NCBI GenBank assembly: GCA_017893485.1 | Contig: CM030360.1 | Location: forward strand, 11,148,597-11,212,596 | Length of the DNA: 64,000 nucleotides | Direction of reading: 5' to 3' | From: Hemerocallis citrina | Lineage: Eukaryota; Streptophyta; Magnoliopsida; Asparagales; Asphodelaceae | Part shown: positions 1-10,986 of the stretch, piece after piece | How the letters are laid out: each line of letters opens with the position of its first letter | Numbering within the stretch: position 1 is the stretch's first letter | Translations under genes and position numbers: made by a program | Notes under the pieces: model-generated | Seen by the model: only the letters and a program-made list of their open reading frames with translations | The model's database searches: none | Told to the model about the DNA's origin: nothing

Positions 1-345
1 CGGGGATTTCTAGTGTCTCGAGGGAGAGCACCGGTCCCCCAGTGGAAGTCATGTAACACTTCCGAGCCGTCTCCTGGCTCCCCCTGACTTCCCCTACTCC
101 CGACCGAGTGGGGAACTTCATTTTGAGGTGGTACGCTGAGGGGACAGCTTCCAGGGCAGCTAGGCCGGGTCGGCCTAGGATGACATTATATGCGGCCGGG
201 ACGTCGACGACCATAAAGTCCATCGGCTCGGTCCGGGTAGTAGGGGTCTTGCCAACAGTTACGTCTAGAGTTATCACTCCCTCGACAGTTACTGGGACCC
301 CCGTGAACCCGTGGAGTGTGTAACCAGCCGGCTTGAGACGGTCCC
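1..345 (-). pseudogene. Protease-region continuation of the Tat-type polyprotein, shifted frame
   Basis: After the protease motif DNGSS, homology continues in a different frame from about base 345 down to base 1. This stretch includes a protease-like ILGRP motif and stays open to the window edge. The Gag frame instead runs on for about 20 residues of unrelated sequence to a stop at 289. A one-base-class indel near 340-350 explains this, unless the element uses programmed frameshifting, which I cannot exclude. Confidence 0.65.
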
Positions 346-2454
346 TGACAGCTGCAGGCCTCGGAAGGCCGAGAGGAAGAGGATATTGACCGAGCTCCCG
401 TTGTCTACCAGGACCCTCTGCATCTTGAAGTTTGCCATGCGAAGGTCGATGACGAGGGCGTCACAGTGGGGAGTTCGGACCCCCTCGAGGTCTTCATCGG
501 AGAAAGTCACCGGGACTCCGAGGCCTTTGGGAGGAGGGGCGCTGTGAACTGAGTTGACCTCTCGGACGAAGGCCTTCCGAGAGGAGTTGGAGGAGCCCCC
601 CATAGGCCCTCCGTGGATGAGGTGAAGGACCCGTTCTTCCTCAAACTCGGGCGTCTCCTCGCGCCGCTCGGAGCGCTTGTTAGCCCCCCGAGGCGGAGGA
701 GTGCTGCGATCCGCTCGATCGTTTGCCTTTACAAATTTGGCCAATTGCCCCCTCTGGATGAGGGCTTCTATTTCATTTTTCAACGCTCGGCAGTCGTTGG
801 TGTCATGGCCGTGGTCCCGGTGGTAGCGGCAAAATTTATCTTTGTTCCTCTTCTTAGCCGGGGTGTTCATCCTCGGAGCTGGAGGGATGACCCCCTCTTT
901 CTCCACTTCCATCAGGATGGTGGAGACATTGGTGGTGAGGGGAGTGAACTTCTCGAACCTAGGGGGAGGGCGGCGCTGACCGCCGTTGTCCTTCTGCATC
1001 TTCTTCGACCCTTCCTCCTCTGTCGCCTTCCTTTTCGATCCGGAGGCCGATCCTCCGAAGTTCGGGAGGCACTCGGCCTCTTCCGCCCGGATATACTTCT
1101 CGCACCTTAGGAGAAGGTCGGCGAAGTTGTGCGGAGGCTTCTTGGCGAGGGATGAGCGGAGGTTGGAGTTGACGACGTTCGACTGGAACGCAACGGTCGC
1201 CACTGACTGGTCTAGCGAGGCGATAGACCTGACCTCTGCGGTGAACCTCTTCACGTAGTCCCTCAGCTTCTCTCCCCTTTCTTGCCGCAGGTTCAGTAGG
1301 GAGAGGCTCGTCTTCTCGGCTCGCCTGCTGCTCATGAAGTGAGTTATGAACAGTGTTTCGAACTGCTCGAATGAGAAGATGGAAGAGGGGGCGAGCCTGG
1401 AGTACCACTCCCGAGCCGACCCCCTGAGGGTGGCGGGGAAGGTCTTGCAGAGCATGGCGTTGGAAGCTTGATGGATCAGCATTAAGGTCTTGAAGCTTTC
1501 GATGTGATCAACTGGGTCAGACTCCCCTGAGTATGTTTCAAACAGCGGAGGTTTGAAACCCCTCGGTATGGGGGCCTCCATGATCGTCCGAGAGAAAGGG
1601 GGTCTGCTGGGCCGGACGGTCCCTGCTCTAGACTCCTCCTCTCTGTCCATGCGACCAATGCACCTTTCCACCTCATGGAGACGGCGGTTGAGGGCATCGT
1701 CCCTCCGTTGGTAATCATATGAACCCCCGGACTCTTCTTCATAGGAAGGGGAGCGGGGACTGCGGCGCCGGTAGTCCTGGGAACGGCGGGGACTATAGTG
1801 GCGTTGCTGGCGACTGGGAGCCGGGAGAGGACTTCTGGACCGGTGGCAAGGACTGGGAACCCGCGGGGGTGTCGGAACCCTCTGGGCATTTTGGTTGTTG
1901 GGGCGAAGGTTGAGGGCCTGTAGCACGGTCTCCTGAAATTGTAGGAACTCGGCTCGAGTGATAGGTGCCTCATTGTTCCTCGGATGGTGCCGATCCGCAG
2001 GGGAATGTGGCCTCCTCCTGCGTCGCTCGGGAGATGCCGCTCGGCCCCGCCGGTCGGGAGACCTCCTACCGTCTCGGCGGTGAGGAGACCGCTCACCATG
2101 ATCCTGGCGGGAGGCTCCCTCTCGGGCCTGCCTCTCTTCTAGGTGGGTGCGAAGGTCCTCCTCTTTTTGGCGGTTCGGGACTGTGTTGCGGAGGTCAGGG
2201 TGATGAGAAGCCATTGAATCCGAGGATTCATTATGAACCGAGACATGGTCTGGGTTAAGGGGCTGCTTCTGCCTCCGCCCGTTGTGGCCAGAAGGGCCAT
2301 TAGGAGGTTGTTGTTTGGGAAGAGGAGGTTGGCCCTGCTGGACCGGGGAAGGAAGTTCAGGCTGTGGAATAGGATTGACAGGGACTTCCTCCGTCTGATC
2401 GGCGGGATTGGGCCCGCGGTTGGACCCTCTGGATCTGACCTTCTTTGGAGGCAT
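289..2454 (-). CDS. Gag and protease start of the Tat-type retrotransposon
   Basis: The frame is open from 2664, but the Met at 2454 (MPPKK...) is the likelier start because bases above it are LTR and PBS. From the N-terminus there is a long Pro/Arg/Ser-rich low-complexity segment, then a retrotransposon Gag domain (YSGESDPVDHIESF ... REWYSRL ... LRDYVKRFTAEV), a nucleocapsid zinc knuckle of CX2HX3HX4C form (CRYHRDHGHDTNDC), and near the end an aspartic protease active site VLVDNGSSVNILF. Gag packages the element RNA in cytoplasmic particles and the protease cleaves the polyprotein. The frame breaks just after the protease motif. Gag itself is free of stops, so the copy is not very old. Confidence 0.85.
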   Translation of the reverse strand: MPPKKVRSRGSNRGPNPADQTEEVPVNPIPQPELPSPVQQGQPPLPKQQPPNGPSGHNGRRQKQPLNPDHVSVHNESSDSMASHHPDLRNTVPNRQKEEDLRTHLEERQAREGASRQDHGERSPHRRDGRRSPDRRGRAASPERRRRRPHSPADRHHPRNNEAPITRAEFLQFQETVLQALNLRPNNQNAQRVPTPPRVPSPCHRSRSPLPAPSRQQRHYSPRRSQDYRRRSPRSPSYEEESGGSYDYQRRDDALNRRLHEVERCIGRMDREEESRAGTVRPSRPPFSRTIMEAPIPRGFKPPLFETYSGESDPVDHIESFKTLMLIHQASNAMLCKTFPATLRGSAREWYSRLAPSSIFSFEQFETLFITHFMSSRRAEKTSLSLLNLRQERGEKLRDYVKRFTAEVRSIASLDQSVATVAFQSNVVNSNLRSSLAKKPPHNFADLLLRCEKYIRAEEAECLPNFGGSASGSKRKATEEEGSKKMQKDNGGQRRPPPRFEKFTPLTTNVSTILMEVEKEGVIPPAPRMNTPAKKRNKDKFCRYHRDHGHDTNDCRALKNEIEALIQRGQLAKFVKANDRADRSTPPPRGANKRSERREETPEFEEERVLHLIHGGPMGGSSNSSRKAFVREVNSVHSAPPPKGLGVPVTFSDEDLEGVRTPHCDALVIDLRMANFKMQRVLVDNGSSVNILFLSAFRGLQLSGTVSSRLVTHSTGSRGSQ

Positions 2455-2503
2455 GGTCGGAGAAGACGACAAGGAAGAGGCTGAGGCTGTTCGTGTGGTG
2501 TTT

Positions 2504-2519
2504 CCCACAGACGGCGCCA
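2504..2519 (-). other. Primer-binding site of the Tat-type element
   Basis: On the minus strand this reads TGGCGCCGTCTGTGGG and starts three bases inside the LTR end. A TGGCGCC start is typical of plant Tat/Athila-class elements, which prime reverse transcription with a host tRNA. I did not assign the tRNA species. Confidence 0.7.
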
Positions 2520-2522
2520 ATC

Positions 2523-3114
2523 TGTTACCGCTGATTTCGGTGTGGGGGTAAACAGATGAGATTTGTGAGTTCGAGAAACACCTGAACAGTGGATCCGGGC
2601 CTTCTTGTTCCTGCCGCAACCTGCAAGGAAGTGCGATACACCGGGGTTGATTCCGGCGACGCACCCTCCGACGCTCTTGTCAGTAATCAGTGGTGATTAA
2701 GAAAGAGCTTTAAAGTGGGAAAAGAGTGATTAACCTGGTCACAGTGGTAGAGGGGAGGTATTTATAGTCGCCAGGGGAGCGATTAGGGGCTTGATTCCCT
2801 GTGTAACTGCCAGGAGTAAAATCCTCACAGTCTGTTTAGGAAACTAATCCCTGATTCCCGGTGAGAGCAAATCAGGCCCGTTGACCTGGTCAAATCAGTG
2901 GCCCTGATTTGTCTCCTGTTTGTCTGGGTTCGCTTCGGGTCGGGACCTGTCCCCAATTGGAGTGGATCCGTTTGTGGGTTATTGGATCTGTGAGAAGGAG
3001 ATCCAATACCCGCTTTGGATCCATTTGTAGGTGAAATTACCGTTTTAACCCCGAGTTTCAAGATTCGCGCCCGATCTGGACGGTTCCGATTTAACCCCAT
3101 TTTTAGCCATATCA
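2523..3114 (-). repeat. 5' LTR of the Tat-type element
   Basis: The element-sense sequence begins TGATATGG and ends GGTAACA (TG...CA), immediately before the PBS. It is about 592 bp. The outer end was set at the last TG-compatible position before unrelated sequence; with only one LTR in the window that edge is inferred. Confidence 0.7.
2759..2766 (-). promoter_or_regulatory. LTR TATA box
   Basis: TATAAATA on the minus strand in the middle of the 5' LTR, followed downstream by the leader and Gag. Position and sequence fit the U3 promoter of a plant LTR. Confidence 0.5.
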
Positions 3115-3310
3115 GGTACCTGCCTCAGATGGTTTGGGTGGTGAGTTGGCATGTGATTGTTGTCGGGGCCTCTGATGGTGTTGGTAAGTATTGGGATGAG
3201 ATTTTTGTAGCTGTCTGTGGTAGCTTGAGATTTGCGCAGAGTTTCTGTAGTTCCTTACTCTGTATGTTGCATAGTAGTCCCTGAGTTTGTGTGTACTGTG
3301 CACATCTGAG

Positions 3311-3750
3311 TCAAGTGTTGCTCATGGCCAAGCCCCGATTGTTACCGAATTCGACCATCTCTCTTGATGTAGATTCAGTTTTAACCTACTTCGTAGTTGT
3401 ACACTAAGAGTAGAGGATCTATAGACATTATTCTTTGAGACCAACTTAGTGGTATCTAGTCCCAACTCGTTCTCACAACATACATTCGTAATTCATTTGT
3501 AGGGAATTACCAGATTACATGTGACAATTTCCTGTTGAGTTTATGCGATACGATCACTACGAACAACCACCAAGAAAAATAATAAATCAAACCAAACACA
3601 ACCAATGTACACAATTTTGTCCCGATTGGGACGAATCCTAACACAGGGGGAGAAAATAACCTAGATGTTATTCAACGAGAGAAGATATAAGAGTTACAAC
3701 CACTCTCACCAATAACCAATCTATCTCTCAAGCCTCACCAGAAGATACTT
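3311..3750. repeat. Dispersed repeat R, copy 1
   Basis: About 440 bp, closely similar to 30258-30696, from tcaagtgttgc to agaagatactt. It has a G-run followed by agaaaataacctagatg and a tacaagagttacaacc stretch that resemble the R/U5 region of some dicot Copia LTRs, so it may be an old LTR piece. No PBS, PPT or terminal duplication was found. Homology stops exactly where CACTA-like sequence starts (3751). The 3115-3310 interval just before it holds nothing recognisable. Confidence 0.7.
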
Positions 3751-3890
3751 GTAAACGCCGGTGTATGTTATTGCCGTTTCCGCTGATACTTATATCGTCG
3801 TTTATAAAACGCCGCTCGCTCTATCGTGATTTCCAATTGGTTACTTAGAAATACCGGCGTTTTATGAAACGCCAGTGTATGTTTTTTTTG
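3751..3890. repeat. CACTA-like subterminal modules, left side
   Basis: Short GC islands (aacgccggtgtatg, aaaacgccgctcgc, ataccggcgtttta, aaacgccagtgtatg) in AT-rich DNA match the style of the subterminal repeats at 22735-22900. The CACTA terminal motif itself is absent. The following 3891-4527 is AT-rich with no gene. Confidence 0.45.
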
Positions 3891-4654
3891 TTTTTTTCAG
3901 CCGAATATAAATCAATTTTCAAAAAAGCAAAAATACAGTACAATTCAATTCATGATATCATTTGAATCACCTATAAACTAATTCACAAATAATTCAACCA
4001 ATTTCGGACATATTAATGTAATTCAGAACCAAACACAAGAATTAACGATAATAAAGTGTCATACATTACATTAATTATCCAAATTCACCACATAATTCTT
4101 CACCACATAATTCAGAATTTTCATAACATCCAAACATAACCGTACATGACACAACAACAAATACAATAACCGAATCTAGACTTCACCGGCCACTACTGGA
4201 TACCCCTTGAGTCGCTTCAATGCTCATCAGTTGAATTTCCTCGATCTGCACGACTAACATTTGATGGATTGATAGGGCCGCTCTGTGCGAGAAAAAAAAA
4301 ACAAAATTAATAAATATCGATATAAACTATGCAAAAAATAATAAATATCGATATAAACTGTGTGGAACATTGCAAAAGCAGTCACATTTATATATTGTCG
4401 TAGATGTAGATATAGTTGTACAATTATATATGCATTCAAGTGCGAGAGCAGACTAAATCAGCTATATTATTGACAACATAATATATAACACCATCCACTG
4501 AGTCTGAGAGCTAATTTGCCAAGAACAACAAACAGAGAAAAAATTTCCGAAAAATATGCCTGTAGGTGGTTCTTAAAATGCCATCACTCATCAGTCATCA
4601 TGAACCAGACAAAGTGAAGTGAAACTTGCTGTAAATTAATACAAGAAAAAAGCC

Positions 4655-7076
4655 ATGAGAACTCCCTCTCGTCACCCTTCCACCTACAAGCCCTCAGCCA
4701 CCCACCATCCTCATCACTCCGACAACCGCAACCGCTCCCCAACCATGACCAAGCGAACTCGAGAGGAAGCCGAGGGACTCCAACGGGAAGAAGCAAGAAG
4801 CAGGGGTAGAAGCTCAGCAAGAGAGACTCGCAGATCTCCTTCCCCAAGATCAAGATGGGAACTTTCAACCGCAGGGCGAGCAAGGGATACGCGCCAGCCT
4901 CAGAGAAGAACTGAAGAAGGAAAGTTGAAGACGACCAAGCCTCACTCTAGAGCTGACTGGTCTCCTACTGCTAGAGATCGTGACTACAAGAAGCAGCGCT
5001 CCTACGCTGATGTTACCAAAGGAAAGCAAGGTGACGACGATGCGCATAGAGCGTGGCGTCGCTCTCCCTCACCAGTGTTAGGACGTCGTCAATCTAGAGA
5101 GGACTGCGAAGGAGAATGGGTTCTCGTCAAATCAAGGAAGAAAAGGCAGGAGAAGAAGAACTCAAGCTCGTCAGAAATCTCGCGCTTCGACGGTCGAAAA
5201 AATTGCCACAAATGTGCCAAGCCAGGACACTCAATCAGCAAATGTGAAACTGATTGGTTTTGTTATCTTTGCCGCTGCTCAGGCCACATATCCACCAACT
5301 TCCCGAAGAGAGTCAGAATCTCCAACTCCAACTCGAAAGCTCTGAAAGCTGGACATCAGTCTACTCCGGAGGGGAGCCAAACTATGGAGAATGTTGCTGG
5401 CGATAGATGTATCATTTGAGCATCGATTGCTCCGACCCCGCTGATCGCTGATTTCGAACGCCGATTCAAAGGCGGGATTATCGCCAAAGCTCAGACGGGA
5501 ACCCCTACTGCCAAAGATATATCTGACCTCCTCAAAGTCGCAATGGTTTCCGAGACTCCACCATCGTGGGTTATTCAAGAATGTGCGTCCAACACCTTTT
5601 TCGTTCACTGCAGCGACTCATCAATTGCTGAGGAAACGATTAGAGTTAAAGGGCTAGAGGGGAAGGATGCATTCGGCCTAGAGTTTTATGTTACTTTCAA
5701 GTGGTGGTCTCGCGACTACGGAGCATTGAAGGTTGACAATCTGCCATCGGTTTGGATTCGTTTGTACAATCTACCCTTCCACTGTTGGGTACGATCGGGA
5801 TTCCAGAACATTGTTAGATCCTTCGGCATGTTAGTAGACATCGACAGACAAACTCTTACACACTCCGCTAGAAAGTTTGCTCGTATCAAAGTGGGAGTAG
5901 CTAATAAGAGTGATATCCCAACCAAGATCCTTACTGAGTTTGATAATCTAATCTATGAGGTCAAGGTAATCACGGAGTCTCAAAAAAACGTCTCATTCAA
6001 AGAATCAAGGCCTGGAGCTCCATCTTCAATCGACGGTGACGATCCAGCGCTAGAGGAAGAAGACGCATCGAAGCCGTCGGATGCGAAGTACGGGGGGAAA
6101 AGACACTCAACGCTTGGAGAAGGGTTAGGAAGATCTGAGCCACCAGCTAATGAAAGGTACATCAATTTTCGAATTCAAAGGTCCAGACGCATTCCACAGT
6201 TCTCAACAAGTCTACTCAGCATCAGATAGAGAATAGTCCCATCCATCGGGCCCACAAAAGTCAGGACTATTGATCTCAGAAGGTTTGAATATTGCTAGAT
6301 GTGATGGGACAACTGTAGAAGACAGCTTGTGCGGCGATGGACCAGAAGGTATAGGAGATAGGGGAAAGAAATTAGTGCCAGCAAGGACCAAGGGAACAAG
6401 TGTGATTGGTATTCTCAAACAAGGCCAAGATATGGGCCTCACACAACACATGGGCTTAATTCAGAAGGATTGGATGAAATTTTCTAATGAAGATATTGAG
6501 AGATCTGTTAAGCTGGCCCTCTGTTCACTACTCCAATCCAAGGATCTAGTTGGCCTTAAATCCGGAAATGAAGAGCTCCATACCGATCAGCATGGACCAG
6601 TAGGGGTTCTGACTCCCATTCCGACTACACAGATCGTTACTCCTAGCATTGATCAAGTTGGACTGTAGTCAGGGTCAAGGGAAGGAATTATTGGCGCGCT
6701 AGATGGTATTAGAGAGGATAACCTCATATCCGTGACCGTTACAGAGGGAGACGACAAAGAGGTTAGAGGCAGTGTAGGCAGTTCACCCGCTAGAAAGATC
6801 ACAGAATATCAGAGGAAAGGGAAAAGGCAGATGGTAAGTTCGGACAGTCAGTACAAGGAGCATGAGGGAGTGCATCAGAGGGGAAACATACAGATGGAGG
6901 CAAACCCTACAGGAGAAGGTACATCTAAATTAAATTGCTCTGTTCTCAATTCGTTATCAGATGAATCTATTATTTATTTTGCTAGTTTGTACGGACTAGC
7001 CATGGGTTCCACTAGGTCCGAACAGTTAGCTAACGTAGCGACCATTAGAGAGGATACCAAAATTGGAAAACCTTAA
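4655..7076 (+). pseudogene. LINE ORF1 (nucleic-acid-binding protein), degenerate
   Basis: Starts at the ATG at 4655. The first block (to 5419) is Arg/Ser-rich and ends in a CCHC knuckle region (CHKCAKPGHSISKC) plus a second Cys-rich half. After an in-frame TGA at 5417-5419 the same frame continues to 6229 with a DUF4283-like region (VWIRLYNLPFHCW). From about 6237 the reading moves to another frame (6237-6668, then past a TAG to 7076), giving a hydrophilic C-terminal region. So there are at least one nonsense codon, one frame change near 6230 and another nonsense codon at 6666. ORF1 of plant L1 elements binds the element RNA. Confidence 0.85.
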
Positions 7077-10000
7077 TTCCGGGGTGAGTTTGGGAGGGGG
7101 TACCACTTTATTAGATTTTTTATCAGTTTTTTTAACGGGATACATATTCTGGAACGTCAGAGGGATGCGCCAAAAAATTAAAAAAAGGGCTATCGGAGTA
7201 ACTATTAGCAAAATTCGACCTGACGTCTGTGGACTTCAAGAAACTAGAATCGAATCCCCATCTTCTGAGGAGTTTAACTCCATTAGAGGGTTGGAAGACT
7301 TTCACTGGAGGTTTAAGTCGGCCAGGGGATATTCGGGGGGGATAGCAGTAGGGGCTAGTTTCTCCTCTTTTGAGATAGTAGACGACTATGTCGGAGAGTT
7401 TACCGTGTCGATTAGAATTAGACGTAGACGAGACGATTGGATGCAGACGGTTACGAGTGTCTATGGCCCATACGACAGTCGTCTGCGTCAACAGATGTGG
7501 ATTGAATTAAGCTACATCAGACATAAATGGGGAGGGGCATGGATAATAGGGGGAGATTTTAACATAACAAGATTCTGAGACGAGCATAAGGGCAGAAGCC
7601 ACAGTCGGTCTGACCAAGATTCTTTCAATCGGACTATCGAAGATCTAGAATTGCTAGAATTAGAAATGACGGACAGGAGATTTACTTGGTCAAATATGCA
7701 GCGGACTCCAATTTTGGCTAAGCTTGATAGAGTACTGGTATCCAATGAGTGGGAAGATGTTCACCCTTTGGCCAAAGTCAAGTCCGCTATCAGATACACT
7801 TCAGACCATTTACCTCTAGTCATTGACTGCGACCTCATTGGGAAGAAGAAGCATTTCGGGTTCAAATTTGAGAAAGCTTGGACCGTATGTGAGGAAACTA
7901 GACAGGTCATAGCCGAGGCATGGAATGCTAGCACATCTCAGCCATCAGCAGTAGGAATATGGATAGAAAAGATACGGCAACTGCGGAGGAGACTAAAATC
8001 ATGGGCCAGCCACAAGACATCTGTCACTAATCATAGAAGAGAAGAGTTAGCAAGGAGCATCGCAGTACTGGAAAGCGCTCAGGAGGAGAGAGAACTCCAA
8101 GATAGTGATAAAGATGAGCTAGCCAACCAAAGACTAGAGCTGCAGCAAATCGGGAAAATGGAAGAGTTATATTGGCAACAGAGGGCGAGGAATCAATGGC
8201 TTAGAGAGGGTGACGCTAACACAAAATACTTTCACAAGATAGCGAATGGAAGGAGAAGACAGAATCACATCATAGGAATCTCAATTAACGGGGTGTGGAC
8301 GGAAAATGAATATCTCATCAAAGCACACCTAGATAGCCAGTTCCACAATCTGATAGGTCGTAAACCAGAAAGATGTTGCGGATTGGCTCAGGACATGTGG
8401 ATCTCATCCAGATTGGACGGAAGCGATGGTATCGAAACAAGATTTACAGAACTCGAGGTGTTCGAAGAGATTAAGAAGCTCGGTCAGGACAAAGCTCCAG
8501 GTCCGGATGGATTTCCGATATTCTTCTATAAATTCTACTGGGAGATTATAAAAGTCGATCTTATGAACATTTTTCACGAACTTTATGACGGGACAGCCAG
8601 ATTGGACAGGTTAAATTATGCTACAATTATTCTCGTCCCCAAGAAAAACGAGGTCACTACCCACGAATATCTCAGGCCTATAAGCCAGTTGAACGGATCG
8701 TTCAAAATAATCACAAAGGTGTTGGCCCAAAGATTATCCCCTCATCTGAATGAGGTCATCGACCAATCGCAGAGCAGCTTCATTCGTGGAAGGGATATCA
8801 TGGACAGTATAGCTACGGCTCATGAGGTGGTCTTCCAAAGCAACAAAACCAGAGAAGACGGCTTTATACTCAATCTTGATTTTAAGAAAGCGTACGATTC
8901 GGTCTCTTGGGACAGTGTGGAGGAAGTTCTAGCTCTAAAGGGATTCGGCGAAAGATGGCGGGCATGGATGAAAAAATGTATCACAGGCGGAAAATCATCT
9001 ATTCAGGTAAACGGATGGCAAGGCAGAGAGATTCTTTACAGGAGTGGTCTTCGCCAAGGAGACCTGTTATCATCCCTTCTCTTCGCATTGGTGGCTGACG
9101 GTCGGGCAGAGATGATAAGAAGGGCCATGGAAAGTAACACTATCAAAGGGATAAGGATCAAAGGGATAGACAAACCAATGGCAATCCTACAATACGCAGA
9201 CGACACAATCATGTTTGGTAAAGCTACAGAGTCTGAAGCAATCGCCTTTAAGACGGTCCTGGCTTGCTTTCAGAGTTGGTCAGGTTTGCAGGTGAACTGC
9301 AATAAGACCAGTATCATCCCGTTATGCAACCAGATGCCATAGTCGGGCGCTGAGATCTTGAATATTTTAGAATGCAAAGCAGGCGCATTTCCTATTAAAT
9401 ACCTTGGTACGCCGATTAGGCCCGGTCCGCTACTTAAGGAGGATTGGATGTTCATTATAGCTAAGATCGAAAAGAAACTGGCTGGATGGCAGAATAGGTA
9501 TCTGTCCCTTGGGGGGAGGATTATTCTGCTAAACTCTGTCGTTAGTACGATCCCTCTATATTTGATGTCCATCTTCGAACTGCCAAAATGGGTCATCAAC
9601 CGGATAGACAAATTGAGAAGAAGATTCCTATGGAAAGGTACGGAAGAGGGAAATAAAGGTTTTCACCTGGTCAATTGGGGAAGAGTATGCAAGAGAAGGG
9701 AATTTGGTGGACTAGGCATAGTAAACCTGCACGAAATGAACAAAGCCTTACTCTGTAAGTGGTGGTGGAAGATTACTAACAAGCACAGAGGTTGGTGGAA
9801 CCGTTCGTTTGACCAGTTTCGAAAAAGACGCAAATACAAATTTGGAGGGAAAAGTTCCTCGGCAAAAGTGTCCTTTCTTTGGAAAGGGATTGCTAAGCAA
9901 GGAGATATCTTCCATATCAACACCACATGCAAAGTCGGTAACGGTAAAGATACAAGATTCTGGAAAGACAGATGGTGCGGTAATTCATCGCTACAAAATC

Positions 10001-10749
10001 AATTTCCATTAGTTGCAAAAGCGACTCAGAATCTGGACCTGATGGTTGCAGACATCCGGAAGAACGGAAAACTAAGCTTTGAAGTCTCCAACGGGATTAC
10101 AACGGAAGCCACTCTCCAATTTGAAGAATTGAATAGTCTGATTCTTCAAGAAGGAGTGCAAATTAACAGCATAGTAGACGAAAGAGGCTGGGATAGGGAT
10201 GGATCCAGAATTTTTACCGTATCTTCCATGTATAAATGGTTGAACGATGGGGGTACTAGATGCCAAGTTCAATCGGTTATATGGGGGTCAAAAGTCCCAT
10301 TCAGAATTAAAGTTTTCTGTTGGCTAGCTCATAGCGAAGCGATACTTTCCAAAACAAACCTTAAGAAAAGGATTGCGCATATAGATGCGACTTGCGAGAT
10401 GTGTCAATCGGCTGAAGAAGATGTGAACCACATTCTATTCCAGTGCCCCAAAGCTCGATTGACCTGAGAAATAGTTTGTAGAGGGTTTGGGTGTTGTCAG
10501 GTGCCTAACTCTACCAGAGATATTTGGGTGCTTATTAGAGAGTCGTACATCAAACTAGAAGATAGGAAAGCGTGGGACATAGCTACAGCCGCCTCTTTAT
10601 GGAACCTATGGCTAGAAAGAAATGATTTAATTTTTCGCAAAAAAGTTTATAGATTTCCTTACTCTATGAATAAGATTTTTCTCCTGATTCATGATTGGGC
10701 AGGTGCCCAGGAGCAAGCGAAGAGGATGAGGAGCAACGCACTAGAGTAG
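7039..10749 (+). pseudogene. LINE ORF2 (endonuclease and reverse transcriptase), three nonsense codons
   Basis: One frame is kept over 3.7 kb and interrupted only by stops at 7576 (TGA), 9340 (TAG) and 10465 (TGA). Order: AP-type endonuclease (FWNVRGM, QETRIE, VYGPYDS, GGDFN), reverse transcriptase (KAPGPDGFP, FILNLDFKKAYDSVSW, LRQGDLLS, catalytic QYADDT at about 9191), then the plant zf-RVT zinc-binding region (FCWLAHSEAI ... CEMC ... HILFQC) and a tail ending at 10749. The true start is unclear because no ATG opens the frame upstream of FWNVRGM. The family product nicks target DNA and copies the RNA there. RNase H is absent, as is common in plant L1. Confidence 0.9.
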
Positions 10750-10972
10750 TCAGACTGGAGCATTGTGAAAGGAGCGTAGTCAGGACTTCTACGCTGGATG
10801 GATGTTATCTTAATTCTGTTTTCTCTATCTTGATGTTGGACTTGGATGTTTTATTTTGTATCGCTGTTTTTACAGCCTAACTGTAATATTTGGACGATGT
10901 AATTCTCTGTTTCCTTAAATGCTCATTAATGAAACGATGGCATTAGCCATCTTCTTATCAAAAAAAAAAAAA
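10750..10972 (+). other. LINE 3' UTR and poly(A) tail
   Basis: Non-coding stretch after ORF2 ending in the A-run at 10960-10972, directly followed by the right copy of the target duplication. Confidence 0.85.
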
Positions 10973-10986
10973 ACAAACAGAGAAAA

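Larger units (their letters stand above)
1..3114 (-). mobile_element. Ty3 Tat-type LTR retrotransposon, 5' part, cut by window edge
   Basis: Read on the minus strand the order is LTR (3114 to 2523), primer-binding site, Gag, and the start of an aspartic protease that runs off base 1. The Gag architecture (long Arg/Ser/Pro-rich N-terminus, retrotransposon Gag domain, single zinc knuckle) and a PBS starting TGGCGCC fit the Tat branch of Ty3 elements; this assignment comes from family knowledge. The remaining pol and the 3' LTR lie outside the window, so the target duplication (candidate ggtac at 3115-3119) cannot be tested. Confidence 0.85.
4542..10972 (+). mobile_element. Full-length L1-type LINE
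   Basis: Flanked by a perfect 14-bp target-site duplication, acaaacagagaaaa, at 4528-4541 and 10973-10986. It has a short 5' leader, ORF1 with a CCHC zinc knuckle, ORF2 with endonuclease, reverse transcriptase and C-terminal zinc-binding region, a 3' UTR and a terminal A-run of about 12-13 bases. At about 6.43 kb this is the usual full length for plant L1 elements, which move by target-primed reverse transcription. Both ORFs now carry nonsense codons, so the copy is dead. It is inserted in the CACTA composite. Confidence 0.93.

Noticed and set aside
613..1110. Plus-strand open frame of 165 codons
   Set aside because: Antisense shadow of the Gag coding region; GC-rich composition keeps it open.
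1482..2099. Second minus-strand frame of 205 codons overlapping Gag
   Set aside because: Alternative frame of the Arg/Ser/Pro-rich Gag N-terminus with no homology of its own.
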